From Clostridia bacterium (GTDB lineage: Bacteria > Bacillota > Clostridia > Christensenellales > UBA3700): a DNA stretch of 64,000 nucleotides. Positions 1 through 7,612 of the stretch are shown piece by piece. Position 1 is the first letter of the stretch; every line of letters begins with the position of its first letter. The DNA is taken from NCBI GenBank assembly GCA_029061605.1, contig JAIDRT010000035.1, positions 1 to 64,000 of the forward strand, given 5' to 3'. Position numbers and translations under genes: made by a program. The notes beneath the pieces were generated by a model. It was not told the DNA's origin, searched no databases, and saw only the letters and a list, made by a program, of their open reading frames with translations.

Positions 1-60
1 TTTGGCTCTTAGATGTGTATAAGATAAAGTTATTATACTATCACGGTCTCTATTTGTATA

Positions 61-480
61 CTACAAATAATTTATAAAAACACTACTTGAGTTTTTTAAA
101 GTTTTCAAATTAAATTTATATATAAGCAAATTAAAATCATTTGTATCCAACACTATCATTTTATCACAATAAAATTCTGTTTCAAACATTACTTCATATC
201 CAAAAAAATTCTCTTCCAGATCATAAATAGGATCACATTTCGTAATGATTACATTTTCACAATAAATTGTCTCTACTCTGGATTTAACGATTTCACACGC
301 AATATCTGGAGATATAAATTTATAAAATTTTTGAGCGCCATCTGCCACTGTTAATTTGCTTAATTCTATGTCCAGTTCAGCATTTTTTGAACCAGTACAT
401 AGTGTTCCAGAAAATATAACCAATAAAACGATAGCACAAATTAATAATATTATAACTACTTTTGTTTTAACTTCTTCCAT
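61..480 (-). CDS. Small membrane-anchored hypothetical protein
   Basis: I do not recognise this 139-residue protein. It begins with a charged MEEVKTK segment followed by one long hydrophobic stretch (about residues 8-30, rich in I, L and V) and then a soluble, acidic, Cys-containing domain of about 105 residues, so it is probably an N-terminally anchored protein with its domain outside the cell. An in-frame ATG exists 10 codons upstream, but I chose this start because AGAGGAG sits about 8 nt in front of it. It lies downstream of dut on the same strand, separated by 260 bp that hold the dut terminator. No function can be inferred. Confidence 0.6.
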   Translation of the reverse strand: MEEVKTKVVIILLICAIVLLVIFSGTLCTGSKNAELDIELSKLTVADGAQKFYKFISPDIACEIVKSRVETIYCENVIITKCDPIYDLEENFFGYEVMFETEFYCDKMIVLDTNDFNLLIYKFNLKTLKNSSSVFINYL

Positions 481-699
481 AATTATGTCTCCTCTTGAAA
501 TTTTTGACAATTACCATAGTTAACATATACAACCATTTAACACAATTAAATTGCTTTGCCGAAATAAATAAAAGTACCCTTATCTTGAGTATAGTTTAAC
601 ATAATAAAAAAGAAATTGCAATAGTATTTAGAAAAATTTTTGATTAGTTTATAGAATTTCATTTTGTAAAATAAATAATAGACACCTACTAGAAAAAAT

Positions 700-730
700 A
701 ATAGAGCAGATATAAATTTCCTGCTCTATT
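700..730 (-). terminator. Intrinsic terminator after dut
   Basis: The arms AATAGAGCAG (700-709) and CTGCTCTATT (721-730) form a perfect 10-bp stem with an 11-nt loop. On the minus strand the stem is followed by a T-rich run. It starts about 10 bp after the dut stop. The rest of 511-699 is AT-rich with only a weak possible promoter for the upstream-most minus-strand gene. Confidence 0.85.
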
Positions 731-740
731 TTTGAAAAAT

Positions 741-1250
741 CTATTTTTTTGTAGTAGAGCCAAATCCGCCGTCACGCTTTGCGCTGACTTCGTCGTCTAC
801 TGTTATGCCATACTCGATAAATATGCCTTGGATAAAGCCGTCGCCTTTATTTACGACTACAGTCTTATTTTCATTGGTAGCATTGGTAAGTTTGCAGAAA
901 ATATGTCCCTCATTGGAAGAATGGAAATAATCGCTGTCGATAATGCCTACCGTGTTGTTGAGTTGCAATCTGAACTTGAATCCAAGACCGCTTCTCGGAT
1001 AGCATTTAAGCACCCAATTTTCTTCAATCTCCACGCGAATACCTGTGGGTATCTTTATAGTCTGATTGGGAGCAAGTTCTATCTTAACAGGGGCAAAAAA
1101 GTCGTATCCTGCCGAGCCAGTAGTCGCTCTCTTTGGCAACTTTATATCGTCGTATATAGCCTTGACGTCGTCCCCCTCTCCAAACGTATCAAGCCAATCT
1201 TTATTGAATTGCTCAAACGAAACTTTGTGAAATTTTGCTACTCTTTGCAT
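741..1250 (-). CDS. dut: dUTP diphosphatase (dUTPase)
   Basis: Trimeric-type dUTPase, hydrolysing dUTP to dUMP and pyrophosphate to keep uracil out of DNA and feed dTMP synthesis. At 169 residues it is slightly longer than the usual 140-150. Visible family motifs in order: TTGSAGYDFFAP (motif 1, about residues 43-54), PRSGLGFK (motif 2), a motif-3 region NNTVGIIDSDY with the catalytic Asp, a GDGFIQGIF segment (motif 4) and the C-terminal glycine-rich arm RDGGFGSTTKK (motif 5) that closes over the nucleotide. An AGGAG Shine-Dalgarno lies 7 nt before the ATG. The following gene upstream on the same strand is the GTPase-DUF1980 gene, 91 bp away. Confidence 0.93.
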   Translation of the reverse strand: MQRVAKFHKVSFEQFNKDWLDTFGEGDDVKAIYDDIKLPKRATTGSAGYDFFAPVKIELAPNQTIKIPTGIRVEIEENWVLKCYPRSGLGFKFRLQLNNTVGIIDSDYFHSSNEGHIFCKLTNATNENKTVVVNKGDGFIQGIFIEYGITVDDEVSAKRDGGFGSTTKK

Positions 1251-1341
1251 AATTTATCTCCTAAATGTATAGTTTTATATAATTTAAAATATTATCTCAA
1301 ATATTTATAGTCTCAAACTAAGTGACGCGGCAACTATAGGA

Positions 1342-2292
1342 CTAGAATGTGGCGAGTTCTTGCTCTGGCTTTGTCGTCTTTTCTATAGAAATAGCCTCAA
1401 ATACAGGACCTACTCCCTCGTACACTTCGTGCTTTCTGAACTTAACTTTTGCCGTTATTTTCACCCAATCGCGTTTTTTAAGAGCAATGACCTGCTTATA
1501 TTCGCAAACGAAAGCGCCGTAAAATATATCCGCCTCACAACACGTCATAATGTGTCGTCCAAGCACTATCGTATTTTTGGGCAACGTGTCGTCTACGGCA
1601 ACTATCCCCTTAAAAGAAAGTATCTTGCCGTCATACTTGTTGCCTTCTTCGCAAATATCTCTATAAAACTCGGCATAATCCTCGTCCTTAATCTCGACTA
1701 TATCGGCGTTGAGATCAAACGGCAATGGATCGGGGATTTTATCTGGCTCGACGTGTCCGTCTGCATACTCATACAAAATTTCGATCTTTCTACCTGCCGT
1801 CCTCACTATCTTGTGAAACTCTGCTTTGTCCTTTGAATTGTCAAAGCGGTTGAATATGACAGCCTCGCTGCACTGCATTTTGTCAAAAGTAAGTTGACGC
1901 ATATTGGCATTGAAGTTGAGGAAAGTATTGCTGTCGGCAATCATAAGAATTTGCGCCATAGCCCAATTAGAAGGAAGTACGTCAAAGAATTTGCTCACTT
2001 CCCACATTCCGTTATATTCCACTATCACGCGTTGAATTGCGTGCTTATTGGCAATCATCTCAAGCACTTCGTCATTGATATCGTCAATATCTTCGACGTA
2101 CTCTATATACACGTTGGGAGAAGCAAAATACTTGGGCTGATACTCCTCTTCGCCTTCTTCAAAGACGAGAAGCAACGTCTTCTCACCCTCATTGAATCTG
2201 TCGTCAGTCATCATTTCTTGAATGAATTTTGTCTTTCCGCTTTCCAAAAAACCTGTGAATAGATATACAGGTATCTCCTTTTTTCTGTCCAT
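1342..2292 (-). CDS. G3E-type GTPase fused to a DUF1980/YcgQ-like domain
   Basis: This 316-residue protein has an N-terminal P-loop (GFLESGKT, about residues 14-21) typical of the CobW/HypB/UreG (G3E) GTPases, but without the CxCC metal motif of its neighbour. From about residue 195 the sequence changes character and matches the C-terminal domain of YcgQ-like UPF0703/DUF1980 proteins: YDGKILSFKGIVA, LPKNTIVLGR, the paired cysteines in IMTCCEAD, and RDWVKITAKV. YcgQ works with a permease (YcgR) and is linked to metal starvation in Bacillus; here the domain is attached to a GTPase. The TGA of the downstream partner overlaps a possible TTG start; I prefer the ATG 6 nt further in, with AAAGG upstream. 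Likely role: zinc or other metal trafficking, by family and by neighbour. Confidence 0.75.
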   Translation of the reverse strand: MDRKKEIPVYLFTGFLESGKTKFIQEMMTDDRFNEGEKTLLLVFEEGEEEYQPKYFASPNVYIEYVEDIDDINDEVLEMIANKHAIQRVIVEYNGMWEVSKFFDVLPSNWAMAQILMIADSNTFLNFNANMRQLTFDKMQCSEAVIFNRFDNSKDKAEFHKIVRTAGRKIEILYEYADGHVEPDKIPDPLPFDLNADIVEIKDEDYAEFYRDICEEGNKYDGKILSFKGIVAVDDTLPKNTIVLGRHIMTCCEADIFYGAFVCEYKQVIALKKRDWVKITAKVKFRKHEVYEGVGPVFEAISIEKTTKPEQELATF

Positions 2293-2294
2293 TA

Positions 2295-3362
2295 TCAAGC
2301 CTTTACTCCAAACAACTCCGCAAGTTTTTGCTTATTTATCTTACTGCCTATTACACATATTCTGCCAATAACCTCGCCTCCGCCGTATCTGACGTCAACT
2401 TCTTCAGGAACGTAATCAAAGTGTATCCATTTGCCGTCTGATGCACTGACAATGCCCTTTGCCCTCAAAATTACGCCGTATTCTCCGCCGTCAAGGCTTT
2501 GCAAAATATCTGTGATTTGCTCCTGCGTATACTTGCAAGTCGTCTCTACTCCCCAACTCGTGAATACCTCGTCCGCGTCGTGTCCGTGATGATGGTGATG
2601 TCCGCAACCGCATTCTTCGCCGTGGTCGTGGTGATGCTCGTGTTCGTGGTGGTGTCCACAACCGCACTCTTCGCTGTGGTCGTGATTATGCTCGTGCTCG
2701 TGATGATGTCCACCGCATACTGGGCATATTTCCTCTTCTTCAAGTTTTTTCAACTCGCTTGCAAGCGTAGCCGTATTCGTCATTGCCTCAAAGATTTTTT
2801 CGCCTGATATCTCTTCCCAAGGCGTAGTGACTATCGCAGCCTCGCTATTGAGAGACTTGACAGTATTTAGACAATATTGCAACTTGTCCTCGAATATATC
2901 AGTCGTGTGCGACAGTACGACGCACTTCGCCTGCTCAATTTGATTTTTATAAAACTCGCCGAAGTTCTTCATATACATTTTGCACTTTTTAGCGTCTACG
3001 ACTGCTGTCAATGACGAAATCTCACTATCAGGAAGTTCTGCCGACAGCACGGCCTGCAAAACGTCGCTCAACTTGCCCACGCCCGACGGCTCTATTACTA
3101 TTCTATCTGGAGCATATTCTTCATACACCTTGTTAAGCGCCTTTTTGAAATCTCCCACAAGCGAACAACAAATACAGCCGCTGTTCATCTCATTGATTTG
3201 CACTCCTGCATCCTTCAAAAAACCGCCGTCGATACCTATATCGCCAAACTCGTTTTCAATTAGCACAATCTTTTGTCCTTTGAGCGCCGACGAAAGGAGT
3301 TTTTTAATCAAAGTGGTCTTGCCTGCTCCCAAAAATCCTGAAATAATATCTATTTTTACCAT
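2295..3362 (-). CDS. CobW/COG0523 zinc-type GTPase with His-rich segment
   Basis: A 355-residue G3E GTPase. The Walker A is GFLGAGKT (residues 9-16), the family metal-binding motif CxCC is C63-I-C-C66, the IEPSG motif is intact, and the C-terminal CobW_C domain (about residues 265-355) follows. Between the two domains is a strongly His/Asp/Glu/Cys-rich region (about residues 210-265) built from repeated HHHEHEH and ECGCG units, typical of zinc metallochaperones (ZNG1/YeiR/YciC class). It is predicted to move Zn2+ to a client protein using GTP. AGTGAGGAG is placed for the ATG. It forms a translationally coupled pair with the next gene, a second G3E-type GTPase. No Zur-like box is obvious upstream. 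Confidence 0.88.
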   Translation of the reverse strand: MVKIDIISGFLGAGKTTLIKKLLSSALKGQKIVLIENEFGDIGIDGGFLKDAGVQINEMNSGCICCSLVGDFKKALNKVYEEYAPDRIVIEPSGVGKLSDVLQAVLSAELPDSEISSLTAVVDAKKCKMYMKNFGEFYKNQIEQAKCVVLSHTTDIFEDKLQYCLNTVKSLNSEAAIVTTPWEEISGEKIFEAMTNTATLASELKKLEEEEICPVCGGHHHEHEHNHDHSEECGCGHHHEHEHHHDHGEECGCGHHHHHGHDADEVFTSWGVETTCKYTQEQITDILQSLDGGEYGVILRAKGIVSASDGKWIHFDYVPEEVDVRYGGGEVIGRICVIGSKINKQKLAELFGVKA

Positions 3363-3518
3363 AGTTTACTCCTCACTAAAAACTTTATCAGTATTTTATT
3401 ACCTATATAGTTTAACACTTCTTAACTATTTTTACAACACAATTAAAGTCATTTAATACGGATCAAGATTTCTCGACCTCGCGCAAGTGCCGTAAAATTA
3501 TATCTCCAAAATATTAGC

Positions 3519-5054
3519 CTACCTTGTCAAGACAAACGTCGAAATTGAATTTGCAGGGACTTTAACGTCTCCGCCAAAATCGTACTCTCTCGTCTGCCAA
3601 TTTACGTCGCTGTCAGTCAGCACCTCTTTGACGCGACTATATCCATTAGCGCCTTTCAACGCAATTTTATGCGACTTGGCGCTATCGTTGAGCACAACCA
3701 CGGTGATACTGTCGTCAGGATTTTTGAAGGCTACGCATTCCACTCCGTTGAGCCCCAAAAAGTCGCTGTACTTTGAAGATATCCTTACGCTTCCTCTATC
3801 TATATACTTTGAGAAATGCCCCATTACGTAATATCTCTTTGTGACGTCAAGTCTTGAGATTCCGTTGTTGCCCTGCGTCCAATATACAAGTCCGTCCTCA
3901 TATCCGCCTTTGGCAATCGACAGCCAATGACTCCAGTCCGTCGCGCCAAGTATGGCAACGTCTCGCATAATGACTTTTCCGCAACTCAATCCCATATCTA
4001 TACTCTCGTCCACTCCCCACTCCAACGTGCAGTATTCGCTCATACTTACGCTGATATTGGGATAATACTTCGCCATATAATCAGCAAATATTTCTCTATA
4101 AAACACGCTTTCGTTTGCGCCGTAAGAATGCAGAGATATATGCGTGATATCTTGGAAAAACTCGTACTTTTCAAATTCAGTCATATACTCGTTGAACTTG
4201 GTGCGAGTAGACAAAATCATCTTGTAGTTTCCGCTCTCAAATATATCCATCTCAAAATCCCGGTCGTGAGACTTGTTATATTCTTTTAGCGTCTTATAAA
4301 AGATATCGTAAAACTTTGCAAGAGGCTTTGGATCAAAGTGACAGCCCTCTTGAGTAGCGTCATCTCCGCCCCATTTCCATTGCGGCTCATTGACAGGAGA
4401 AATAAGTATCTCTATATTTTTGTTATACTTACTCACGAAGTTATTATAAAGATAATCGACTATGACTAGCAAATACTGCGAAAAGGCTTCATAGCACTCT
4501 TCCTTTAAATTGTTGTCGTAATGCTTTTCGCCGTGCGTCTTACCGTTTTTTGTCATAAGATAATGAGGAGAATTTGCGAAGAAAACTATTCTCTCTATAT
4601 TACCTGTCGCAAGCGCTCTGTCAAACAAGTCAAGCGTGGCACTATCTCTTGTAAAATCGTAATTATTTTTATTGGCAAAAACGCCGTAATCACCGTCAAA
4701 GTTCTCTGCAATAAAAAAACTCTCCGCGCCTCTCAATGGATCTTCGTAACTGTCCACTTCTGCTCCGCCTGCTCCAATGTTGTATCTAAAAGTATTTAAC
4801 GCAAGTCCGCTGTTGCCGTAAAGCATTTCCATTGCGGCATTTTTGAGATTGACGTCTTCTTGCGCGCCCAAATCTTGATATATCCACGCTGACGACGCGC
4901 CAAAGCCTTGCATTGTCTGATAACGCTCTGAAGTGTCAAGTGCGATAGTAGTCGTAGAAAACGTCACCGCCAATGCGTATATTCCAAATACAAAACATAT
5001 TGCCAATATTGCAATTATAACGCTTGCGGTAATTCTCAATATCTTCTTTGCCAT
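3519..5054 (-). CDS. Membrane-anchored GH30-type glycoside hydrolase (copy A)
   Basis: 511 residues. Residues 5-32 form a signal anchor, followed by a retaining clan-A glycosidase domain of family GH30. Landmarks are MQGFGASSAW (48-57), FRYNIGAGGAE (89-99), the acid/base in SPVNEPQW (E223) and the nucleophile in SMSEYC (E340); a beta-sandwich-like tail ending in FVLTR follows. The pattern NEPQW...QEGCHF recalls the endo-beta-1,6-galactanase subgroup, but the exact substrate cannot be read from sequence. It sits 3 bp after copy B and must be co-transcribed with it. No cleavable signal or lipobox is visible, so the enzyme probably stays at the outer membrane face of the cytoplasmic membrane. 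The 156 bp after the gene are AT-rich with a fragment like the short dispersed repeat near 3466. Confidence 0.82.
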   Translation of the reverse strand: MAKKILRITASVIIAILAICFVFGIYALAVTFSTTTIALDTSERYQTMQGFGASSAWIYQDLGAQEDVNLKNAAMEMLYGNSGLALNTFRYNIGAGGAEVDSYEDPLRGAESFFIAENFDGDYGVFANKNNYDFTRDSATLDLFDRALATGNIERIVFFANSPHYLMTKNGKTHGEKHYDNNLKEECYEAFSQYLLVIVDYLYNNFVSKYNKNIEILISPVNEPQWKWGGDDATQEGCHFDPKPLAKFYDIFYKTLKEYNKSHDRDFEMDIFESGNYKMILSTRTKFNEYMTEFEKYEFFQDITHISLHSYGANESVFYREIFADYMAKYYPNISVSMSEYCTLEWGVDESIDMGLSCGKVIMRDVAILGATDWSHWLSIAKGGYEDGLVYWTQGNNGISRLDVTKRYYVMGHFSKYIDRGSVRISSKYSDFLGLNGVECVAFKNPDDSITVVVLNDSAKSHKIALKGANGYSRVKEVLTDSDVNWQTREYDFGGDVKVPANSISTFVLTR

Positions 5055-5057
5055 ACT

Positions 5058-6668
5058 TTAATCTTCCTCAGATATAGGTTGGGTCATAATATAAGTAACG
5101 ATAGACTTTGCAGGCGCTGTGATATATCCGTCGTATACATACTCTGCCGTCACCCAATTTTTATCTTGAGTGGTAACTATCTCTTTGATATTCTCATATC
5201 CGCCTTTGATCTTGATATCTTTATCCCTATTGCTGTCATTTATAACGACTAAAACAATACTGCTGTCAGGGCGTTTGAATGCGACACAATCCACGCCGTT
5301 GAAGCCAAAAGAATCGTTGTAATCTGCTCTTATGCGCACGCTACCTTGCGTAATATATCTTGAAAACTGTCCCATTGCGTAATATCTCTTGGTTACGCTT
5401 ATTCCGTCGGCGCCGTCCCAATATACCAGTCCGTCTTCATAGTCGTACGTCGATACCGAAAGCCAATAATTCCAACTTACAGCGTTAACGATTCCAAGGT
5501 CTCTCAAAATAACTTTTGCAGAATAAATTCCCATATCTATACCGCTATCCACGCCGCCTTGCATAACGCAATACTCGCTCACTCTCACGTCTAGTCCGTC
5601 ATAGATATTCTTTACGTAATTGTGGAATCTTACTCTCGCCAAATCTTCAAGATTAACTCCGTAAGAGTGTACAGATATGCCGTCCAACTCGTCAAACCAA
5701 TCGTATTTTGCAAATTCTTGGATATAAGTCTGCACCTTTGCCTTGACGTCTCTCATCTTGTAATTTCCGCTCTCAAATATATCCATTGCAAAATTTAAAG
5801 ACTTACTTTCATTGTAATCCGTCAATTTCTTATTAAAAACGTCGTAGAACTTTGCAAGGTCTTTGGGATCAAAATGACATCCCTCTTGAGACGCGTCTTC
5901 TCCACCCCAATCCCACTGCGGCTCATTGACAGGAGAAATACGAACTGTAATACTTGGATCATACTTGCTGACGACGTTTGTATAAAGATAATCTACGATA
6001 ACGAGAAGATATTGACAATAGGCGTCATAACACTCCGGCTTAAGATTGTTTTGTTTTTTCTCATCGCTGTGCGTTTTGCCGTTTTGAGTCATAAGATAAT
6101 GAGGTGAATTTGCAAAAAATACAACTTCTTTGATATTGCCCAGCGCCAAAGCCTTTTCAAAAAGATCAATTACGCCTTTGTCTCTTGTGAAGTCGTAATT
6201 ATTGACGTCGGAAAATACCGCATAATCTCCGTTAAATCTGTCTGCAATAAAAAAACTTTCCGCGCCGCGTAATTTATCCTTGTATAAATCAAGTTCCGCT
6301 CCACCCGCGCCGATATTGTATCTAAAAGTATTTAGCCCCAGCCCACTGTCGCCATAGAGCATCTCAACGGTCTCTTCTTTAAGTTCTTCGTTGTCGTATA
6401 TACCCAACGATTGATATACCCACGCCGACGACGCGCCAAAGCCTTCCATAACTTGAAACGTATCATCCACTTTGAGCGTAATGACCGTCTTTGCAAAGTT
6501 TACTCCCAAAGCGTAACAACCGAATGCCCCGCCCAATATCGCAATAACTATGAGCAGCCCTGCTACCGTGATCAAAGCAACGCGCTTTCTGGAAAACTTA
6601 TACTTATCCTTTTTATTCTTCGAATGTTCTTCTTTATAGATTTTTTCATCCACGATTGATTTTTCCAT
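5058..6668 (-). CDS. Membrane-anchored GH30-type glycoside hydrolase (copy B)
   Basis: A 536-residue tandem paralogue of copy A. A 28-residue basic cytoplasmic tail precedes a transmembrane anchor (about 29-57); the GH30 domain follows with MEGFGASSAW (74-83), SPVNEPQW (acid/base E249) and VRVSEYC (nucleophile E365). Relative to copy A the anchor tail is longer and the C-terminus ends in QPISEED. I chose the ATG at 6668 rather than one 18 codons upstream because a good promoter lies between them, with its -10 only 8 nt before this ATG; no Shine-Dalgarno is present. The pair probably trims a beta-linked plant or mucin glycan at the cell surface, but no sugar transporter is adjacent. Confidence 0.8.
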   Translation of the reverse strand: MEKSIVDEKIYKEEHSKNKKDKYKFSRKRVALITVAGLLIVIAILGGAFGCYALGVNFAKTVITLKVDDTFQVMEGFGASSAWVYQSLGIYDNEELKEETVEMLYGDSGLGLNTFRYNIGAGGAELDLYKDKLRGAESFFIADRFNGDYAVFSDVNNYDFTRDKGVIDLFEKALALGNIKEVVFFANSPHYLMTQNGKTHSDEKKQNNLKPECYDAYCQYLLVIVDYLYTNVVSKYDPSITVRISPVNEPQWDWGGEDASQEGCHFDPKDLAKFYDVFNKKLTDYNESKSLNFAMDIFESGNYKMRDVKAKVQTYIQEFAKYDWFDELDGISVHSYGVNLEDLARVRFHNYVKNIYDGLDVRVSEYCVMQGGVDSGIDMGIYSAKVILRDLGIVNAVSWNYWLSVSTYDYEDGLVYWDGADGISVTKRYYAMGQFSRYITQGSVRIRADYNDSFGFNGVDCVAFKRPDSSIVLVVINDSNRDKDIKIKGGYENIKEIVTTQDKNWVTAEYVYDGYITAPAKSIVTYIMTQPISEED

Positions 6669-6676
6669 ACAGTTTA

Positions 6677-6705
6677 ATTTTAGCACGGTTTGAATTGTTT
6701 GTCCA
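6677..6705 (-). promoter_or_regulatory. Promoter of the GH30 pair, close to the start codon
   Basis: On the minus strand: -35 TGGACA (6700-6705), 17-bp spacer, -10 TAAAAT (6677-6682), then 8 nt to the ATG. Transcription should begin within about two bases of the start codon, so the mRNA would be leaderless or nearly so. The remaining intergenic DNA (6706-6839) contains two hairpins, one around AGGGCC/GCCCCT near 6745-6765 and one with TACTCAAA/TTTGAGTA arms near 6770-6802. Confidence 0.65.
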
Positions 6706-6839
6706 TACTTTTTAAATAACATATAGATATAAAAGGCATTAAGGGCCCGCTAACAAGCCCCTATTAGTTACTCAAAAAGCCATATTCGTAACTTTGAGTA
6801 TTTATTTTCAATAAAATTATAAAAAATATATCAATATTG

Positions 6840-6868
6840 TTGACATATAGCATAGAGTAAATTATAAT
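6840..6868 (+). promoter_or_regulatory. Consensus sigma-A promoter of the pot operon
   Basis: TTGACA (6840-6845), a 17-bp spacer and TATAAT (6863-6868), a perfect match to the housekeeping consensus. The expected start of transcription is near 6875, exactly where the first dyad operator begins. This leaves a leader of about 190 nt before potR. Confidence 0.88.
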
Positions 6869-6874
6869 CGATTT

Positions 6875-6891
6875 GTTTAATAATTCTAAAC
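6875..6891. promoter_or_regulatory. Dyad operator 1 (GTTTA-N7-TAAAC)
   Basis: GTTTAATAATTCTAAAC is a 17-bp near-palindrome starting at the predicted transcription start. It is the inverted copy, with one mismatch, of the site at 6928-6944. Its position would let a bound protein block initiation. The likeliest binder is the HTH-cupin regulator encoded just downstream (inference). Confidence 0.65.
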
Positions 6892-6927
6892 TTTTTGTTT
6901 ATCATAACAAAACCTTTTAAAAATTTT

Positions 6928-6944
6928 GTTTAGAATTACTAAAC
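6928..6944. promoter_or_regulatory. Dyad operator 2 (GTTTA-N7-TAAAC)
   Basis: GTTTAGAATTACTAAAC, a second near-palindrome matching operator 1 in inverted orientation at 16 of 17 positions. The centres of the two sites are 53 bp apart, about five helical turns, which would place two dimers on the same DNA face. As RNA the two copies could also pair into a long stem in the leader. Confidence 0.6.
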
Positions 6945-7063
6945 TGACTTTGAGATAACGCAAGTGACTGTCCCAAAGACCTTACGGCTCCACTTCGTTC
7001 TGCTCAAGGCGACGTCGTTGAAAGTGAAAATTTTATCAAAAAAAAACGGCATAGGAGGATAAA

Positions 7064-7597
7064 ATGGACTTAGGAGTAAAATTGAAGAGATTGAGACTTC
7101 AATGCGGGCTTACTCAAGAAGAATTGGCAGACAGATGCGAGTTGACGAAGGGATATATTTCTCAATTGGAAAACAATCTCACTTCTCCGTCTATTGCGAC
7201 GCTTATGGACATACTTGCGGTGCTGGGCAGCGACCTTAAGTCATTCTTTAACGAAGAAGTCGACGAGCAAATCGTATTCAAAGAACAAGACTTCTTTGAG
7301 AAAGAAGACGACGGCGAACTCATAACTTGGCTTGTGCCCAACTCGCTCAAAAACGAAATGGAGCCAATTTTGCTTACTCTGCAAACAGGCGTAAGTACGA
7401 CGGAAGATATGCCGCACGAGGGCGAAGAATTCGGTTACGTCCTGCAAGGTCAGGCAATATTGCATTTAGGCAAAAAAGAATATGAGATCAAAGCGGGAAA
7501 TTCTTTTTACTTCACAAGCAAAAAAAGACATTATATAGAAAACAAAAGTCAAGAGACAGCAAAAATACTTTGGGTATCAAGCCCACCAACTTTTTGA
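7064..7597 (+). CDS. potR: HTH-cupin transcriptional regulator of the polyamine operon
   Basis: 177 residues with an N-terminal Cro/CI helix-turn-helix (about 5-60; LTQEELADRCELTKGYISQLE) and a C-terminal small-molecule-binding cupin (about 105-175; PHEGEEFGYVLQGQ and a later GNSFYF...RHYIENKS). This architecture (PuuR/SutR-like) is common in front of potABCD in Firmicutes, where it is annotated as a polyamine-operon regulator. AGGAGG precedes the ATG. It is first in a plus-strand operon, 15 bp from potA, and probably represses its own promoter through the two dyads at 6875 and 6928, with a polyamine as the likely effector (inference). Confidence 0.85.
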   Translation: MDLGVKLKRLRLQCGLTQEELADRCELTKGYISQLENNLTSPSIATLMDILAVLGSDLKSFFNEEVDEQIVFKEQDFFEKEDDGELITWLVPNSLKNEMEPILLTLQTGVSTTEDMPHEGEEFGYVLQGQAILHLGKKEYEIKAGNSFYFTSKKRHYIENKSQETAKILWVSSPPTF

Positions 7598-7612
7598 TAT
7601 TGGGAGAACACA

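Noticed and set aside
2546..2743. Open frame antiparallel or frame-shifted in the His-rich CobW region
   Set aside because: It arises from the repeated CAC/GAG codons of the His/Glu-rich segment and has no ribosome site.
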